Assembly: GCA_017163975.1 (NCBI GenBank)
Contig: JAFFSR010000136.1
Location: 6,631,501 to 6,695,500 of the forward strand
Direction of reading: 5' to 3'
DNA: 64,000 bases
Origin: Anastatus disparis
Taxonomy: Eukaryota; Arthropoda; Insecta; Hymenoptera; Eupelmidae
In this document: positions 14,121 through 29,561 of the stretch, one piece after another
Position numbering within the stretch: the first letter of the stretch is position 1
Layout of the letters: each line of letters begins with the position of its first letter
Translations under genes and position numbers: made by a program
The notes under the pieces: generated by a model
What the model was told of the DNA's origin: nothing
Seen by the model: the letters and a program-made list of their open reading frames with translations, nothing else
The model's database searches: none

Positions 14121-14991
14121 GGGTAAGTGCGCCAGTTATCGTTGCCCCCCCGACTACCGTGCTCCTTCGATATTTTAATACAATAAGATAGGTTTAAGCT
14201 TTAATCAATAATACAAAAAAAATTTTTTAATATTTTTAAAGTATAATTTAACTATTAGAAAAATAAAAATTTAATTTATCGACTTTTTATATTGTATAAA
14301 TAATGTTTGAAATTTTTGTAATGTGATTTATGCGTTTTTAGTGCGCGAGTTATCAAAAAGCTTAAGAATTGCATGTTTAATTCAATCGTTTAAAGTATTA
14401 AAAAATGTATATTAATAATATGTAAATGCATTTTACTATAATAAAATACTTACAAATTTCGAAAAAAACTTACAAATTGCGTTTTTAAATTATTTTTTAT
14501 TATTTATTTATAAAATATAGTAACTGGAACGGATTTAAGCATATGATTCAATTATCGTGCACGATAACTAAACCAATTTTTTGGTATAATCTTAGTTATC
14601 GTGCCCTCTAACATGTGAGCATCGAAGAAAACATAACCTCAAAAAAAGATAAATCGACGAAAAATGCACGGTATACGACGCTCGATATTTGGTCGAGGGC
14701 TTGCTTACTGACAAAACGCATTTAGTTGGGGGCGCGGAAACTGACACACGGTATATAGAAATCTGAAAATTGAGCAACACGGTATTTGACGCATGCATCA
14801 ATTCTTATATTTTAAATAATATTTCAAATATTTTTCTATACATAATTAATCAATTATGCTTATTAAATAAAAGATGCTTCAACGTTTATAACTAATATCA
14901 ATAGTTATCGAGCATTAATAGAAAAATCTGTTTAATTTGATAAAATCTTTAAGAGGTTACGTTAAACTCACGGTAACTGGCACATTTACCC
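14121..14991. mobile_element. 871-bp nonautonomous inverted-repeat element with TA flanks
   Basis: The left end GGGTAAGTGCGCCAGTTATC and the reverse complement of the right end GGGTAAATGTGCCAGTTACC match closely over about 22 bp, and both are bordered by TA (14119-14120, 14992-14993). This indicates a Tc1/mariner-type target duplication. Inside, the motif AGTTATCG recurs at 14134, 14594 and 14903, with AGTTATC at 14348. A perfect 16-bp palindrome, TTATCGTGCACGATAA, lies at 14552-14567. No transposase frame is visible; the only open frame (about 14592-14801, minus) has no recognisable domain. Confidence 0.8.
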
Positions 14992-14993
14992 TA

Positions 14994-17900
14994 TTGCCAA
15001 AAATCTATAAAAAGAATTTAATAACTTGTTCATTATAGATATGTATCTCTAGAATTCATTATTATGTTAATTCAACGACAATTTGAAATTAACTCATTAT
15101 AGATTTATAAAATAGAAAAAAATTGATAAGAAATGTAATAAGAATTTTTCATATACTCTATTGTTGACAATGCAATCACATTATCTCCTTTAAATGTTGA
15201 ACAGTATTAAATGTTATTATACCTTGTTAATGAAACGTTACTTTTTATGCAAATGAACATTTTTTTGTTGAAAGAAACTGTGGGAAAAAGATGCTTGTTT
15301 TTTTTTTCAGTTTCAAAGTTTTACATATAATTATTTAATGTACATATATTTTTGTTTGGTAATTAAATTGGAACATTAAAAACTTCTTTTTCTATAAATT
15401 AAAAACTTATTTACATAATAAAAATGAATTTTTCTAGCTATCATTTTATTAAAAATAGTAAAAACTATAAAAATAAAAAGAACGTTAATCCTGAAAAATT
15501 TCAATTTTGACTACCTTGTAGTATATATTTTTATAGCCGAAATATTAGAACCTGTGTTTAAAAGTTTTATTTTATTGGCTTTAGATTTTATGATAATTTG
15601 AAAGATAAAATCTTTTATATACAATTTGTATTTTAAATATATACTTTTGCAATATATGTAGATATACCACACATGCATAAAATCAGTATATAACAAAAAG
15701 TGAATACATAAAAGATCATTAGAATAAACTGTAAAATAAGCGTTCCATTATTTTTGCTACAAAACACGTATTACAAGGAGATCATATGGGTTGGCGTGCT
15801 ACCTGCAAATGAGTAACGTTTTTAATCAAACAAACTATAATTTATTACCTTGATTAATATATCAAAAACGGTAAAGTTTACGAGAAATAATACGATATTA
15901 CATATATAATCACATCTTGATAGAAAAATTTTGATTTATAGCATTCGTTTAATATCAATACAACGTTCAACGATACTCATTAACTTCAAATTATTACAAA
16001 TCGTTATTCCTACCAATTAAATTTAAATATCTACCTCAAGTTCCGTTAATTTTTATCTCTAAAAATAAAAAAAAAATAAAATAAAAGCAAAGAGGATCGA
16101 GGATCATCCGCAAGTAAATTTTTTTTTTCACTTTAAGAATCTAATCATTCAAACGTATACGTATATCTCAATCACTCGAGGCGTGGTTATGCATTAATAA
16201 ACATTAAGCTTCTAACGAGGAATCAATTAACGATCCAATAAGATGGATACCGATAGCTCACTTTTCTAACTTACATTCACCATATAGAGTTTTACTAACT
16301 GCCGACCTACCATAATGCAAGAGAGAAAGAAAATAAGAAAAAGAGAGAGAGAGAGAGAGATTGTATCCTAAACGATTTCGCGCACGTGCATATGGTGTAC
16401 ATTCTAAGAGACACATTCCTGCAAGATTTACGATAACAATAAAAGATACTTGAATTACGAGGGTCTGATAAGCTAAAGACGGCTCTAGAGCCTGACAATT
16501 TGTCCTGGTCAACTTGCCCAGCCGCACACTTTACTTGCTCTCGAGTAATTGACCGCAAGGATTGTATATCGGTAGAACGATCTTTTTTTTTTTATCGTAG
16601 AAGCGCGAAAAATGACTATCGCAAAAAATAGAAGTCGAGACACGAGTAATAAACTTGACGTTTTATTACCTTCTCAAATAATGTTGAATATGGTCAGGTG
16701 ATCGAGGGTGACTGTATATATGTCAACCAAAAATTTTTAGATAAAGAGAAATGCATTTTAAAATATTTAGGAAGGTCGCAGTTGATAGAAGAGAAAGTCA
16801 ATAGTCATTTAAAGTTAATGTGAATTTTTTTACTTTAATTTCAACTGACTCAAAAGTAACAGTACAGTCTACCTTTAAAGGTAGAAATAGTCATAAAATA
16901 AAAATTTTGATAAAATTTTTAATAATCAGTTTCATTGATTCGTAATTTCAATGGTCCGTAAACGTCCGTCTATTACAAATCTTATCTTCAACGTTGATAA
17001 AAATTAATCTCGTAATGTTGTTACAAAGTAACGAAATTAATTGCACTTACTTTCATCTTAACGTGCTCTTACAGAGAAACGTTACTATGTAATGAAAACG
17101 TATATATTCTTGATGTCTATTAAAATTCTTGCCTTATCATCCTTTATAAAAGTTCGTTCAACTTTACTAAAATGCATCTTTAATTCATTTCCATCCGTAT
17201 AAGCAGAGTTGAAATTTAAGTCACTAAACTAAATTTTCGAGAGCTATTACAGTAAATAAATAATAAACTTGTAGGCAGAGAGTTTTAAAGCTGATGCTTG
17301 AATATACAACTTAACGAGTGTTGATGCCCGCGCGAGATAACGTGCGGGCGTTGTGTGAGTGTGTGTATTTACTGTTTGATGGAGATGCTCTTGTTGAAAT
17401 TTATGGCCTTTAAAATAAAAAAGAAAAATCCTTTAAGGAAAAACTTTATTTAGTTTTCCCGTATAGCAAGCTTTTAACTCGAGATTTTTAATCTAAGGAT
17501 CATCTAAAATTTTAGACTTTTTTTATAACTTTCTTAGAGATTTATGACATGATGTTTGTATTATCATTGATTTCAGAGGGTTTTTGAAAAGTCTAATAGA
17601 TAAGTTGAATGCTCATTAACTTTTTTTCCAAATATAAATTACAGAATGAAAGTTATATTTACTTTCAGTTTTATTATTTTTAAAACGTGATCTTTGCTAA
17701 CTCGAATAAATAGGTTTGAATAACGTTGACAATTCGTGGTTAGTTTTGAACTATTTAAAGCTTAAAAAGTTGCGAGTATTCTTAGCACGACATTGTTAAA
17801 GACTCTTATTTAAAAGATAATTTATGCCAATTATTTAACTAGAAATAATGAATATATACAGTATCATTAAAATTCATATTGTATAATCAAGCGGTTGAAA

Positions 17901-20900
17901 CAAACTAATCCCTTTTAAAAAAGGCACATAACAAACATTGTCTTATTACAATTTCACAGAACAAAAAACATAATTCAAATTTTTCTCTCTTCGTCGAAGG
18001 AACATTATTTCTTTTTTTTTGCATATTAAAAGAAATTGTTTCATAACGTCTTACCTAAACAATCTTTAACTCTTTCTTTTGTTCCATATAACATAAACGT
18101 TGCCTTATATCTCTCTCCTGTATAAATGTATTAAAAGACAAACGAAATTTGCATGTGAAAATTATGAATCCAGAGAGTTAAGTACATTTACAATTTGCGT
18201 GTTGTGGGTGAATATAATTTATTGAGATGAGTACCGAGCAATATAAGCATTTGTGCATTATATATGTGTATGTGTGCTTTAACATATAGCAATTAGGCTC
18301 GTCGTTTCTGTCTCACGAACATTCAGCTCAGCGGAAAGTTCTATGCAATATACACCAAAGCCACACGGTGCTTGAGCTTTAATTACCGTGGTAAAATCAC
18401 TGATATCATCGTCCTTTTTAAGAAGAAGAAGTAAAAGAGAAGAGCCTTTTTCTAACTTTACTGGACTTTTTTTTACTTTGCACTTTAAATTAGTTATATA
18501 TCCAAGTATGGCGAAGGGAGATACAATTTCCACCGGAAGAGTACCGATATTATTGTGAGCAGCGAGCTTGATATCGAGAGGTTGTGGATAAGAAAAAGAG
18601 AAGAGAGATGCAATGACAATTTGAAGAAGACAAATTTTTTGTTTGGTTTTTTGTTTTTTTACATTTTGCAAGTGAATTATTATTGTATTGTGTGATAATT
18701 TGCAAAAAGCATTGTACAGTTACTGCAGCGGTATATTTAGTTCGGATGCACTGTTGCAGAATATAATAGAAATAAAGTCTAGATTACGCGGTAAAAATAA
18801 TTATTAAGTAATTATAATTATGCCGAGATGGTTGCTGAATCTTTCTTTTAATATTTTACCGTTTAGTTAATTAGAGAAAATGAAATAGAAACGGTTATTT
18901 ATACTTATTAATTATACTATATTTGAATGATTGTTCTTCCTACTATTATAATATTAGCTATTATTTTACAACAGTTCTAATGGGATTTATAACTTTTTAT
19001 TTACAGAAGTACAATGGAAATTAATAAAAATTAAATATTCATAAATTTTGTCGTCGCAGTTTATTTTGTTAATTTTTTTTTATTATTATATAATGAAAAA
19101 CTTTTTATAGTTATTTGAAATACTAAGAACCAATGAAGTATTAATTTCATGAAATTCTTCAATAAAAGATTCTTGAGAATCTTCGAAGAACATAAAATTA
19201 AAAGCACGTGTTCATTGCAATAAAATAAATGATGAGAAGATAACAAGTAGTAGCACTAATAAACACGATAATGTATTATCTAATATTAATTTTCAAATTT
19301 ATTACGAGCAATTAATTTTTTATGGTCGAAGAAATATTATCTGTCTGAACAAAAAATTTGAAGTCTTATTATTTTATAAAAAATGTTTATATGAATGAAT
19401 ATTATTAATTTCATTTTAAAAAATTTCAATTCCTTTTTTTCATTTTTTATATTTATTTAGGGACAGTTTCGAAATAATCTAATATGATAAATCAATTCAA
19501 TTGACGATCAAAGGAAATCGCAGCCCCAAGGCAATGGTAATTTGCATTGTCAAACGGTAACGCTCGGAATAACTGTTCTGCGAATTCCGACAAATATATC
19601 TTTGATGAATTGTCAAATTGGTGATGCGTGTATGCTGAAAGCATATATTCAATAAATCAATTTCGATAAATCGAACGCTTATTTCAAGGTGTTATAAAAA
19701 GCATAAATATATCATGTAATAATTTATCTCGAGTATATTCTTATTTTAAAATTTATGTGATAATAGTTTAATTTATATTGTCAAATACTGGTGAGAAAAT
19801 ATAATGGTGATTAACGAAATTCAGCTGCTTCTATGAGTAAAAATAAATTTCCAACATGACCTGAAAGTTATAAGTAGCGTTGAGTTTACGTCATTGAAAT
19901 ATCGTTTAAAAAATTAAAATTATCGATATTAGTTACTGAGAAATACACTTTCGATATTAGTCGTTTTAGGTTGCCATCTGCGTTATTAACTCCTTAACAT
20001 TTAAGAGCTTTATAATTACATTTTTTCTCAATAAATAGACGATGGATTATCTTAATTTTTAAAAGAATTTTTCAATTACGCAAATATTTATGTGTAAGTT
20101 TCAAGGCAGAATATTGGATATTAATTTTTATTAAGGAGAGCAAGCGAACTTTAATAGTATCTAAATTAAAAATAAATTGGAATGCTAATTTAAAGATTAT
20201 ATTTTTAATGAAAAAATTTTATTAAAATTTAAAATTTTGCATGGATTGATGTATACACAAGGAGAGCACCCCTTGTTTAAATCATAGATTTTTTTTTAAT
20301 TGTCAGGAATATTTTGATGCACAAAATTATGATAAAAATTACGACTTCTCGGTTCGAAATTTGATTTATTTTAAATTATGAGCTATTTTATCTGAATTTT
20401 AAAGTTTGTTATAAAAGATTTGCATTGACTTCAACGCTATATACTTTTTGAATAAATAATATTCCAATATTTTCACCGAAATCATATTAAAGTTAAAATC
20501 AAAATGCAGATTTAAAAAACATTGTCTGCAAAATAAAAAATAAGGTGAAATTCAATGTTAATTTTCAATACACATTGAATACCAAAATTTGGCATCATTT
20601 ATTCCTTCACAACTTTTAAATAAATTAAGGATATTTTTTTGGTCGAAAGTTTTGGCATTAACTTATAAGCAATTTTAGTAAAAATCTCACGCAATGTAAT
20701 AAAAAAATGTATGGCGCTAAAGCTATTCCAAAATTCTTAAAACAAATATGGGAACATATCCAACAGTTACAAAAAAGTTTGCGAATCAAACAAATAAATT
20801 CTCATAGTTTAAACAAATATTTGATTATAAATAAAAATGAGAAAATATTGAGACTTTATTTATTTAAGAATTAAAAATATATTTTAAATTTTAATAAATT

Positions 20901-23900
20901 AAGAATTTATTCCTCGATCACGTAGACTGTTTAATGAACTGTCTAATTCATAAATTTAATACTTTAAAATTTTTTATTGAATACCATTTTTAAAATACAA
21001 AATTTTGCTTCATTAAACAGGACAAAGAAAAATTCTATAAAAAAATTACTGCATTGCATTGTAACCATGGAATATATTTGATTTTGTATAAAAATTACTA
21101 TTTATATAGTAGAAATTCCGTATACATTAAGTAAATTTTTCTAATAAGTATACAGTAAAGTTATAATTTTTTTCCGTGAAGATAAAAAAAAGTAAAATAT
21201 GATTTGTACAAATACAAAAGAACAATAAAATAAATACATCATAAATACATCGAATTGTTGAATCAGAAAATTTTATCATATAAATTATTAGGATGATAAT
21301 AAATATAACAATAATTCACGATGTATACTTAAAGACTTACGGAATCATCGAAATCATGTGTTAGAATATTCTTATCTTTTGTGAAAGTTTCAACAGTCAT
21401 ATTTTACTCATGAGGAAAATCCCTATACACAAGGAAAATAAAGATATTTTTACTTTGAACAAAATGAAAAACATTTATTAATAAATCTTCCAAAACATTG
21501 AAAAAATCTGTGCCTCGCATGAAATACTTTTAAATCCCTATTCAATATAAAAAAAATTCATTTGTAAATTCAATTAGTATCATAACTTTTTAATCTTTCC
21601 AATCTCAATTATACACCCTTCGAGGAATATTAAGAAGAAACTTTTTGTTCGATATAAATTAGTAACGCCTTAGAAAACTTTTAAATTTTCCTTCAATTAA
21701 TTATTTCAATAAATTTAATTGTTTTTATTATTTTCTTATAATTGATTTGTTATCAACATAATTTTTATCATTATGATTAAATTTTATTAAATACAATAAT
21801 ATTGATCGAATAAAAATTGAATTAATTTTGTAATTACAAAAATTACGTGATAAAAACTGTTGCATTTGCTAAGTACATTTATTAGTTTCAAATAATTTTC
21901 TATATTTTTTTTTTAATTTTATATATTTACCACATACATTATAAAATAAACCTTTATAAAATATTCATAGCATAAAAAATAAATTTTCTTTTACAAGCTG
22001 CATATTATAATAAACTTTTAAAAGCTTATACTTGCCTACCTCAGGGGCGTTTTAATTTTCGAGTCAATGTCGCATGGGCTTTGCTGTTATGTCCGGGAAA
22101 ATAATAAAAAAAGAGTGTGATAAGATAAGGACCTATCACACAAGAGCAAACGTTAGTCTTCTATTCAACGTCCGTGCACTATACACGTATTATATATTGT
22201 AAGAGCAATGCGCTTCCGTTCGCTTATATATTATACGCGTATATAGTTATACATGTGTAGCTCTGCTAAACACTTTTTTCTTCCAACCAAGCATACTCTA
22301 TCAGCAACTCATGACAAAAGGACGGAATTCAAATCATCCGTGAATCTGCTTCTATTTTCATTCTGTCGTTACATATGAGAAAAATCAATTGTGAATGGAC
22401 TATATTATATATGAATTATAAAGGAATACGCTAAGATATGTAAATATCCGATAAGAAGGAAGTTGGAGTGATAAAAATGTATTGATTGATGTATATTAAA
22501 ATAAATATTAGTGCCTAATTATAATAGTATTATTCAGTATCGTTATTTTTTAAATACTATTTATTTGAAAGTAGAAATATTCAGTTTTTAATATTTTAAT
22601 AATTTAATGAAGAGGAAGTAGTAAGGAAAAGTAATCAAATATACATTATTGATTCCATATTTAATGTATTTGTTGACAATCCATATTATTAGCTGCACTG
22701 TAGTTATAAATAATATTTTAATTATTTATTCAGAAATTTATTTTCATGCAGACAAAGAAAGTTGAATCAAGGTGATTCTTTATTTAAAAAAATAAAAAAT
22801 GTAGATGAAATATTGAGTTGATTATGTCAATTGAAACACAAAATAGTGATAAAAATTTTAATTGATTACATTTATTCTAAATCTAATAGTGTAATAGATT
22901 TCATCATTAATTTTAAAAACAAAAGACCGTATTAATCCAAGGAATAATCGCTTATAATATTTAATTATCAACAATCATCATAATTTTTTTACCTTGCTTA
23001 TGCATAATACAAAAATAACTTTAATCATACATTCATCATATCTCATTGACACATCCAAGTACATGGAATTTTTAATAATTTCTCTTATCGCGCTTCAATT
23101 ATCCTTATTAAGAAATACCTTAACAAAGTTAAGTTTTTAAAATTATTTCTAATGTATGTATACCTTGAAAAAATTTATTTGACTCACATACAGACATTTA
23201 TATACTTGATATGTAGATAGAAAATACTTGGTGAATTTGCGATGGATCTGTCTTTATATCCAACGACACTTAATTAAATGGGAGCAATCGCGTGACCGGA
23301 AGTAGTCTAAGGAAGAAGGAAAAAAAGAAGAATAAGACTTTTGCACATTTTTCTTTTCTTTTTTTAAATACACGCGCGTGTCTCACATCTACAGCGATAA
23401 AATGCGCTTTTAATCTTGTCGAGTTCTCGGCTATAAAGCGTTCATCAAAGCGTTGAATTGCGAGAAATTTACTTATGCTTTATTCGATGCATTATATTTT
23501 TAGTTTATTCTTCTCTTATTTTATTTTTTTATTTTTTCAGCAATTGTGAAATTTAATGTTAATTCGGCAGCGGAGGAAATGTTTTTTTTTTAAGACAAGC
23601 AATTGAAGAAAGCAGCTCGGTATTACTATTATCAAACGGATGTGCAGACTTACTCATTCATTTTCATTATTATTTTTATTCGCTGGCCAAGAAAAAATTA
23701 TATAAGGCGATGTATTATTATTGAATCATAATAAGTTGTCATAATAATACTATAGAAAATAAACATAATGCAGCGATTTCTTGTTAAAATATTTTGAATG
23801 ATTTTATATTGAAACGATTTTACTCTTGTTTTTTTGTTATTTATAAACCAAAGGGTTTTTTGCCTTTATTTTTATCAAATTAATATTTAGGAATAAAATT

Positions 23901-26900
23901 TTCAATGAAAAAAAGAGTATAATAGCTTGTTTGTTTAATTATTAATTTTTGTCGAATATGTGCTTACTAAAAAAAACATTACAATTCTTGAGAGTGAAAA
24001 AATTCTTATTCAAATCCCTAATTCGATTCGAAGACATAAAACTACTTATTTAATTGAAGTAGGGTTTATAAAGATAAAGAAGTGTACCATAAAATTCAAA
24101 GGAAGCCCAGTCGTTGCGTCGAGAAAGAAAAAGAAAGAGAGAGAAAGAATAGCTTTTACAACAAGATGACTCACTTTTGTATTTTGTATATAACCCATGC
24201 CAATGTTAAACAGCTTGTTATTCTGACTGTAAGTACATTGATACGTACATATGCAAAATTAACTGAAAATAAAAAAAAAATAATAATATTAAGTCTCTCA
24301 ATAATACCTTCTGACCAAAAATGGTCAAGTACAACACTTGATCTGAATGAGATTTTTCTTCTTTGTATGCATTATCGTATCAACTGTGTTTCAAGAGAGA
24401 AAGATAGACAGAATTTTGTTCTTGTTATCAAGGCTGAAAAAAAGTGATACGCTTGTACTTTAATTGACCGAAGTTTATAAATAAGCATAACTTTATTTAG
24501 TTATAAATACGAACAATTTTTTGAAGATTAAATAAATGTATAAATACTTTTATTTTTTTAACTTTCTTTAATTTTTGAATATCAGTAATTTAAAACGCGA
24601 ATAAACGAATTTATTGAATAAATTTTTCGTAATTTGTCTTGTAATCGTGTAAGTAATGTGAGACTATCAAATGTAAATATTTATTATTAGTTCGAACGCA
24701 AAACGACTAAAATTGATATAATGTATACGTTACGTTTGCACTTGTCGCCTACTTTTTAGCACTGGTTTAACGCGTCATAAAAAAGGTTGAAAAAAAAAAA
24801 TAAATGCTGACTTGTTACATACTGCATTTTTTTTATCTGTAAGAAGAATTTCATTAGCTCGACAAAAGTCGAGATTCATATCAGGATCTAAAAGTAGAAC
24901 TTCTGCAACGTAAGAATTTGCTTCAAGCAAGAGAAAAAAAGAGATTTTTAACAAGTTAAAAATAAAATTTGTTTAATTAAAATAAAATTAAATGTAATAC
25001 ATTTGATAAAATTAAACTCATTAAATTTTTTTTGGATTAATTATGAGAAGCATAATAATCTTGCCTTGTAAATGTAAATATAAACAAATTTAATGTTATT
25101 ATACTTAATTCGTTTAAAATTATATTTACAAGATAAAGAAAATATAAATAAAAAAAATTTATTTGTACTGGGTATTTACAGAAAAAAAATATAAATCAAA
25201 GAAATTTATTATAATGTACATTTTTTTTTAATTTTCACTATTTTTTATAAATAACTTATAAAATAATATCTAAATTATATATATTATAATAATCTAAATT
25301 TCTATTCCTAATTTTTATAAATTATCGGAAAAAACGAATAAAAATATTTGCAAACCAGATACATTTGATAAAATGACATTTTCAAAAATAAGAGTCATCG
25401 AATCATGAGTCAGCGATTTCCTTCATAAATTTTAATTTTGCGAGCAGACATATACCTAACTAAAAATTTAACAACATCCGACTTATGTTAATCAAAATTA
25501 AAGTTAACAAGTTTTTGCACGTTATCTCGGAACAAAAAAAAAACAAAATAGAAAAGATAACATCCACATAATTCATTTACAAAAGTGTCTTTTACTGTTC
25601 GTTTTGAATAAACAATTAAAAACAAAGTATTCAAACAAATTGTACTGTACAAGAAAACTCACTTTCGTGAAACTATGTACCGCAATAAAAAGCTTTGAGT
25701 CTCGCGATCCAAAAAAAAAACTTACAAGCTCGGAGTAATTAGTCGCGACACTGTATATGTGTACAGTCGTCTAGGGAGGAACAAAGGATTTTCATATCTC
25801 TTTCTCTTTCGTCCTCTCCCCTTATATGGTTCGGTCAATTTTTTTTCTCTCTTACGCACACTCACCAGGGACACATAGTTTTTCACCCCTCTTATCTTGC
25901 CATTCACGCCCTTTTCGTATGCGATTTTATTTCCGTTCGTATATTTTCTAGATTCGCGAAGGAATATATATATATATATAAATGGGTGTGCGTATGCGTG
26001 TATAAGGGAGACATCTCGCGAAAGTAGAGAGATGTGATATCGATTGCTTTACTCCCGTTGGCTTATCTACAATTTTTCTCTTTCCAAATCAATCAACATC
26101 TCTCGCTTGCGGATGTAGGTCTGCTTTTGTCTCTTTGGGTTATATGTTAGAATGTAATATTTTTTTTAAAAATGAAAAATTTATTTCATAGATCGGTGCA
26201 TTTTTATAAAAGAAAAGATATTCATGTAGACGTAATTATTGAAAATCAATATTTTTCATTTCTACTAATGTATTTTATATTTTTAATTATTACAATATAC
26301 TTAATACATATTTTTCATGTTAGTTCTCTAAGATATTAATTTTATTATGTTACGTATTAATTAAAGATAATATTAATTATGACATTTTCGGCCAAACATT
26401 ACTACAGATTGCATCAATTTTACATTATCCATTATAGATAAACTTTAAGTGAAAACAGTGAGGAGATCGTAAGACAATAATTTTATCTTTTACGCGTGTG
26501 ATGATTAAATACTTATGAGATAAACTTTATCAGACCAATTGACCTTCTAAGGTAAACTTTAAGATAAAATTAAGTATTATTAATGTCAAAACATTTATTT
26601 AATAGGAAATAAATTTGCTTAACTTGATAAAAAGTTATTGAAAAAACGATAAATTAGAATCCTAGTACTTTTGATAATTTATAATGTACAAAAATGTAAT
26701 TTGGCACTGATTTCGAGTGCTTTTAACATTATTATTGAACTACTTTCTTAACTATAAATTTATTTTTATTCATTTATCCTTTTACCAAATTTTTGTCGCA
26801 TTATGAAACATATAACATTAATAAACAAAATTTTAGCGTTGTATAACCTAGACATCAACATAACATTAATAACAATGTAAAGTCACGTAAGCCTATGGTT

Positions 26901-29240
26901 TACACGTGTTCATTGGTCGAGCGCTTATACTAATTAATATTCATTCATGCGTGTAAGCGTAAATATAGCTCTGGCTACGAGAAATAATTAAAAACAAAAT
27001 TATATTCTCTTATTAAAAAAAAACTTTCTAATACTTTTTTGATTGGTTTATTGAATATTAAAATAGCGTAATACATTATATGTTTAACAAAACATACTTG
27101 AAATATTGACATTTATACAGGGTTTCTATTTTGAAATTATTTTTAAATTAATAATCTTTTTCAGGTCGTTAGAGAGCTTTAATAACTTGACACTTTAGAA
27201 AAAAAGGAAAATAAAAATTAGGTCACTAAGTTTCTTATTATACTTGTGCTTAATCCTAAAACCAATAATCATCTATTATAAACTAACTTTTACCAACCAA
27301 TCAAAAAACACTAACTTTTATCAATAAAATAGAGTACGAACGATTTTCACAAACATTTGAAATTCCATTAAACAAACAACAAAAATAAAAAAAAGTTGAG
27401 AATAAGCAAAAATAAAAAAGAAAAAAGAAAAAGCTCAAACTCGACAAAAATCGAGCGACTTACTTAACCAAAAGCTCGTTCTCAATCCCTTATGTGTATG
27501 CATCCCCTTGAAAACATCATTGTAGATAACATTCATGCTTTGGCTTTTATACACACATACATAGAGAGAGAGAGAGAGTTACAATGTATTATAGAAGAAC
27601 CATGAGTTAAAAAGCACGCGGTCCGAATCCACTCACACAGATCTTTTTCTCTCCCTCGTATTACAGTGCAAATGTTGCTGAAAAGAAACGAGAGCACAGC
27701 ACGCGCGCATCATTCGAGAATAAGGGAGGGTTGGAGTTTTAGGTTTTTTTTTCTTCTTTTTTTCTTTTTCACTGAGTTGTGTGTAAGTGCAACTTATGCT
27801 TGGTTTGTCATGTACAATTAATGAATGCGCGTATGTACACTTGGGTTAATTTTTTAAAAGAATAGGGAGAAGAGATTTTTTTTTTTTTTTGTTTTAATGT
27901 TTTGGTGAATGATCTTTGTTATTTTGATAATAAGACCCTTTTCTTATATATAAGTGATTAGGTTTGTTTATGAATGTTTAAATTGAATTTCATTTCGGGG
28001 TATCATTTATTAAAAATTTTTCAATAGAGCAATTCTTAAATACTTTATTAGGACTCCATTTGTCTATTCCTATTCAATTATCGATTAAAATTACTTTCAT
28101 TCCCATCTTAGAAAACTATACAACTTACAACCGTAAAAGCAATCTTTCTAAATATACAATAATTTCAAACCTTGAAACATTATCTAAATTACATACTATT
28201 TTCTCATAAATCTTTAAACATTTAACAACTCTATTCTAAACCGCAAGCGTATATCTCGTCAACTGTAACTAATATTCCACTCACGTGCCTAACCCTGGAT
28301 CAAACTCTTTTTTTCTATACTCTAGTGTATATATATATAAATCTATGTAATATATCTACGTGTGTGCATGCACGGCTGACCCCCATGTCAAAAATTCCCT
28401 TAGGAATAAAAGCCAAACACGCGCGTACTTTTTCTTCTTTCTAGCTTGATAAAAACCAAAGAAGTATACAAGAAAAAAAGCTATTTTACGCAAAGCAAAG
28501 TAGTAACGTCACGTATATAATAATATAACCAAGAAATAAACCCGGCGCGAAAGAAGACTTTCGCTCCTAGTTTTTATCTTACATATTTGAGTACGTATAT
28601 GTGTATGGGTTATACGGGATGACATATTATACAATATTGGTATATAGACTTATATATCTTTATCTTTTTCTCTCGCTCCGACTTTTCTGCTATACGTTCC
28701 ATTGGCGCGAGAGTTGGTTGTAAAAAAAAGAAGATATACAAGAGAGCATAACGTATAGTAGGTGTATTGTCTCGCTGTTAACGATAGATAATACATTACA
28801 AGAAATATATTTAATTAGAAGATCCTATTGCTTACGTTTATCGAAATATCGAAGATGTCTCCGTACTGTTGAAGTGTAGAAGAAAACCTTTTCCTTTTCT
28901 CCTTTACTCTGTTATCAAGTTGAAAGAAAGGTGATGTTCAATGATGATGATGATGATGTAGCCTCGGCTTTCTTTCCGGCGTTATCCTTTACTTTATACT
29001 CCTTTCACTGGATCAACGACCACACACACAAGATTTTTTGATAACAAAGATTAAAGAGAGAAAGAAGTACAGTGATTAAAGATTAAATTTAATAAACTAA
29101 ACGTTATTTTAATAAAAACACTTTGCTCCAAGGAAGACAATACAAATAGGGTTATGATTAAACGTTCGATGAGATAACCGCGAATTTTTAATGAAGAGAG
29201 CACCGATCGCGGAAAATATAATACGAGAGCTAGCCTCGAT
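14994..29240. other. Long AT-rich noncoding stretch, no gene supported
   Basis: I find no conserved coding exon, RNA gene or intact mobile element in these 14 kb. Less AT-rich patches that could be regulatory lie at about 16140-16660, 17280-17370 (a GC-rich hairpin GCCCGCGCG/CGTGCGGGC), 19490-19660, 22010-22330, 23270-23470, 25680-26150, 27440-27840 and 28230-28760. Microsatellites: GA at 16342-16360, TA at 25964-25981, GA at 27563-27578 and ATG at 28941-28959. A 54-codon open segment at about 19500-19665 has no start or family match. Confidence 0.55.
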
Positions 29241-29256
29241 CAGTTGTCGTAAACAC

Positions 29257-29436
29257 TGGGCGCCATGCTGCCTTAATACACGGCACCTGTCAATAGATTG
29301 GTAAGCACTGGCGACATCTCGTGATTTATCTTAGGAATCATAATGTATGGCTTGACCAAAACCGGCGAAACTCAATCGACGACCAAAAAATTGTATATTT
29401 TTCACTGGGGGTAAGGGAACGTGGCGACATCTAGCG
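29257..29436. promoter_or_regulatory. Cluster of three CTCF-like / GGCGMCATC motifs
   Basis: Three related words fall within 180 bp: CACTGGGCGCCATGCTG at 29254, CACTGGCGACATCTCG at 29306 and GTGGCGACATCTAGCG at 29421. They resemble the GCGCCA(T/C)CTAG-type core bound by insect CTCF, but the match is by eye. The patch is richer in G+C than its surroundings and precedes a short ATG-started frame at 29562. Confidence 0.3.
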
Positions 29437-29561
29437 AGAGAGTAAAGTACATCGATGCAGTAGTAGAAGATTTAAAGGGTAAACAGCTGTCGGTAAGAGA
29501 CATTTAAAAAAATATTTAGAAAATTTTGTTTTTTTTTTCACTTTTTTTGATTGGGATAAGA

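Noticed and set aside
18279..18671. 130-codon minus-strand open frame with a signal-peptide-like hydrophobic stretch
   Set aside because: It begins at TTG and contains no Met codon. There is no splice support or recognisable domain, and its composition follows local T/A runs.
19500..19671. 54-codon open segment (SQPQGNGNLHCQTVTLGITV)
   Set aside because: It has no start, no clear splice sites and no family, and is within chance expectation for a window of this size.
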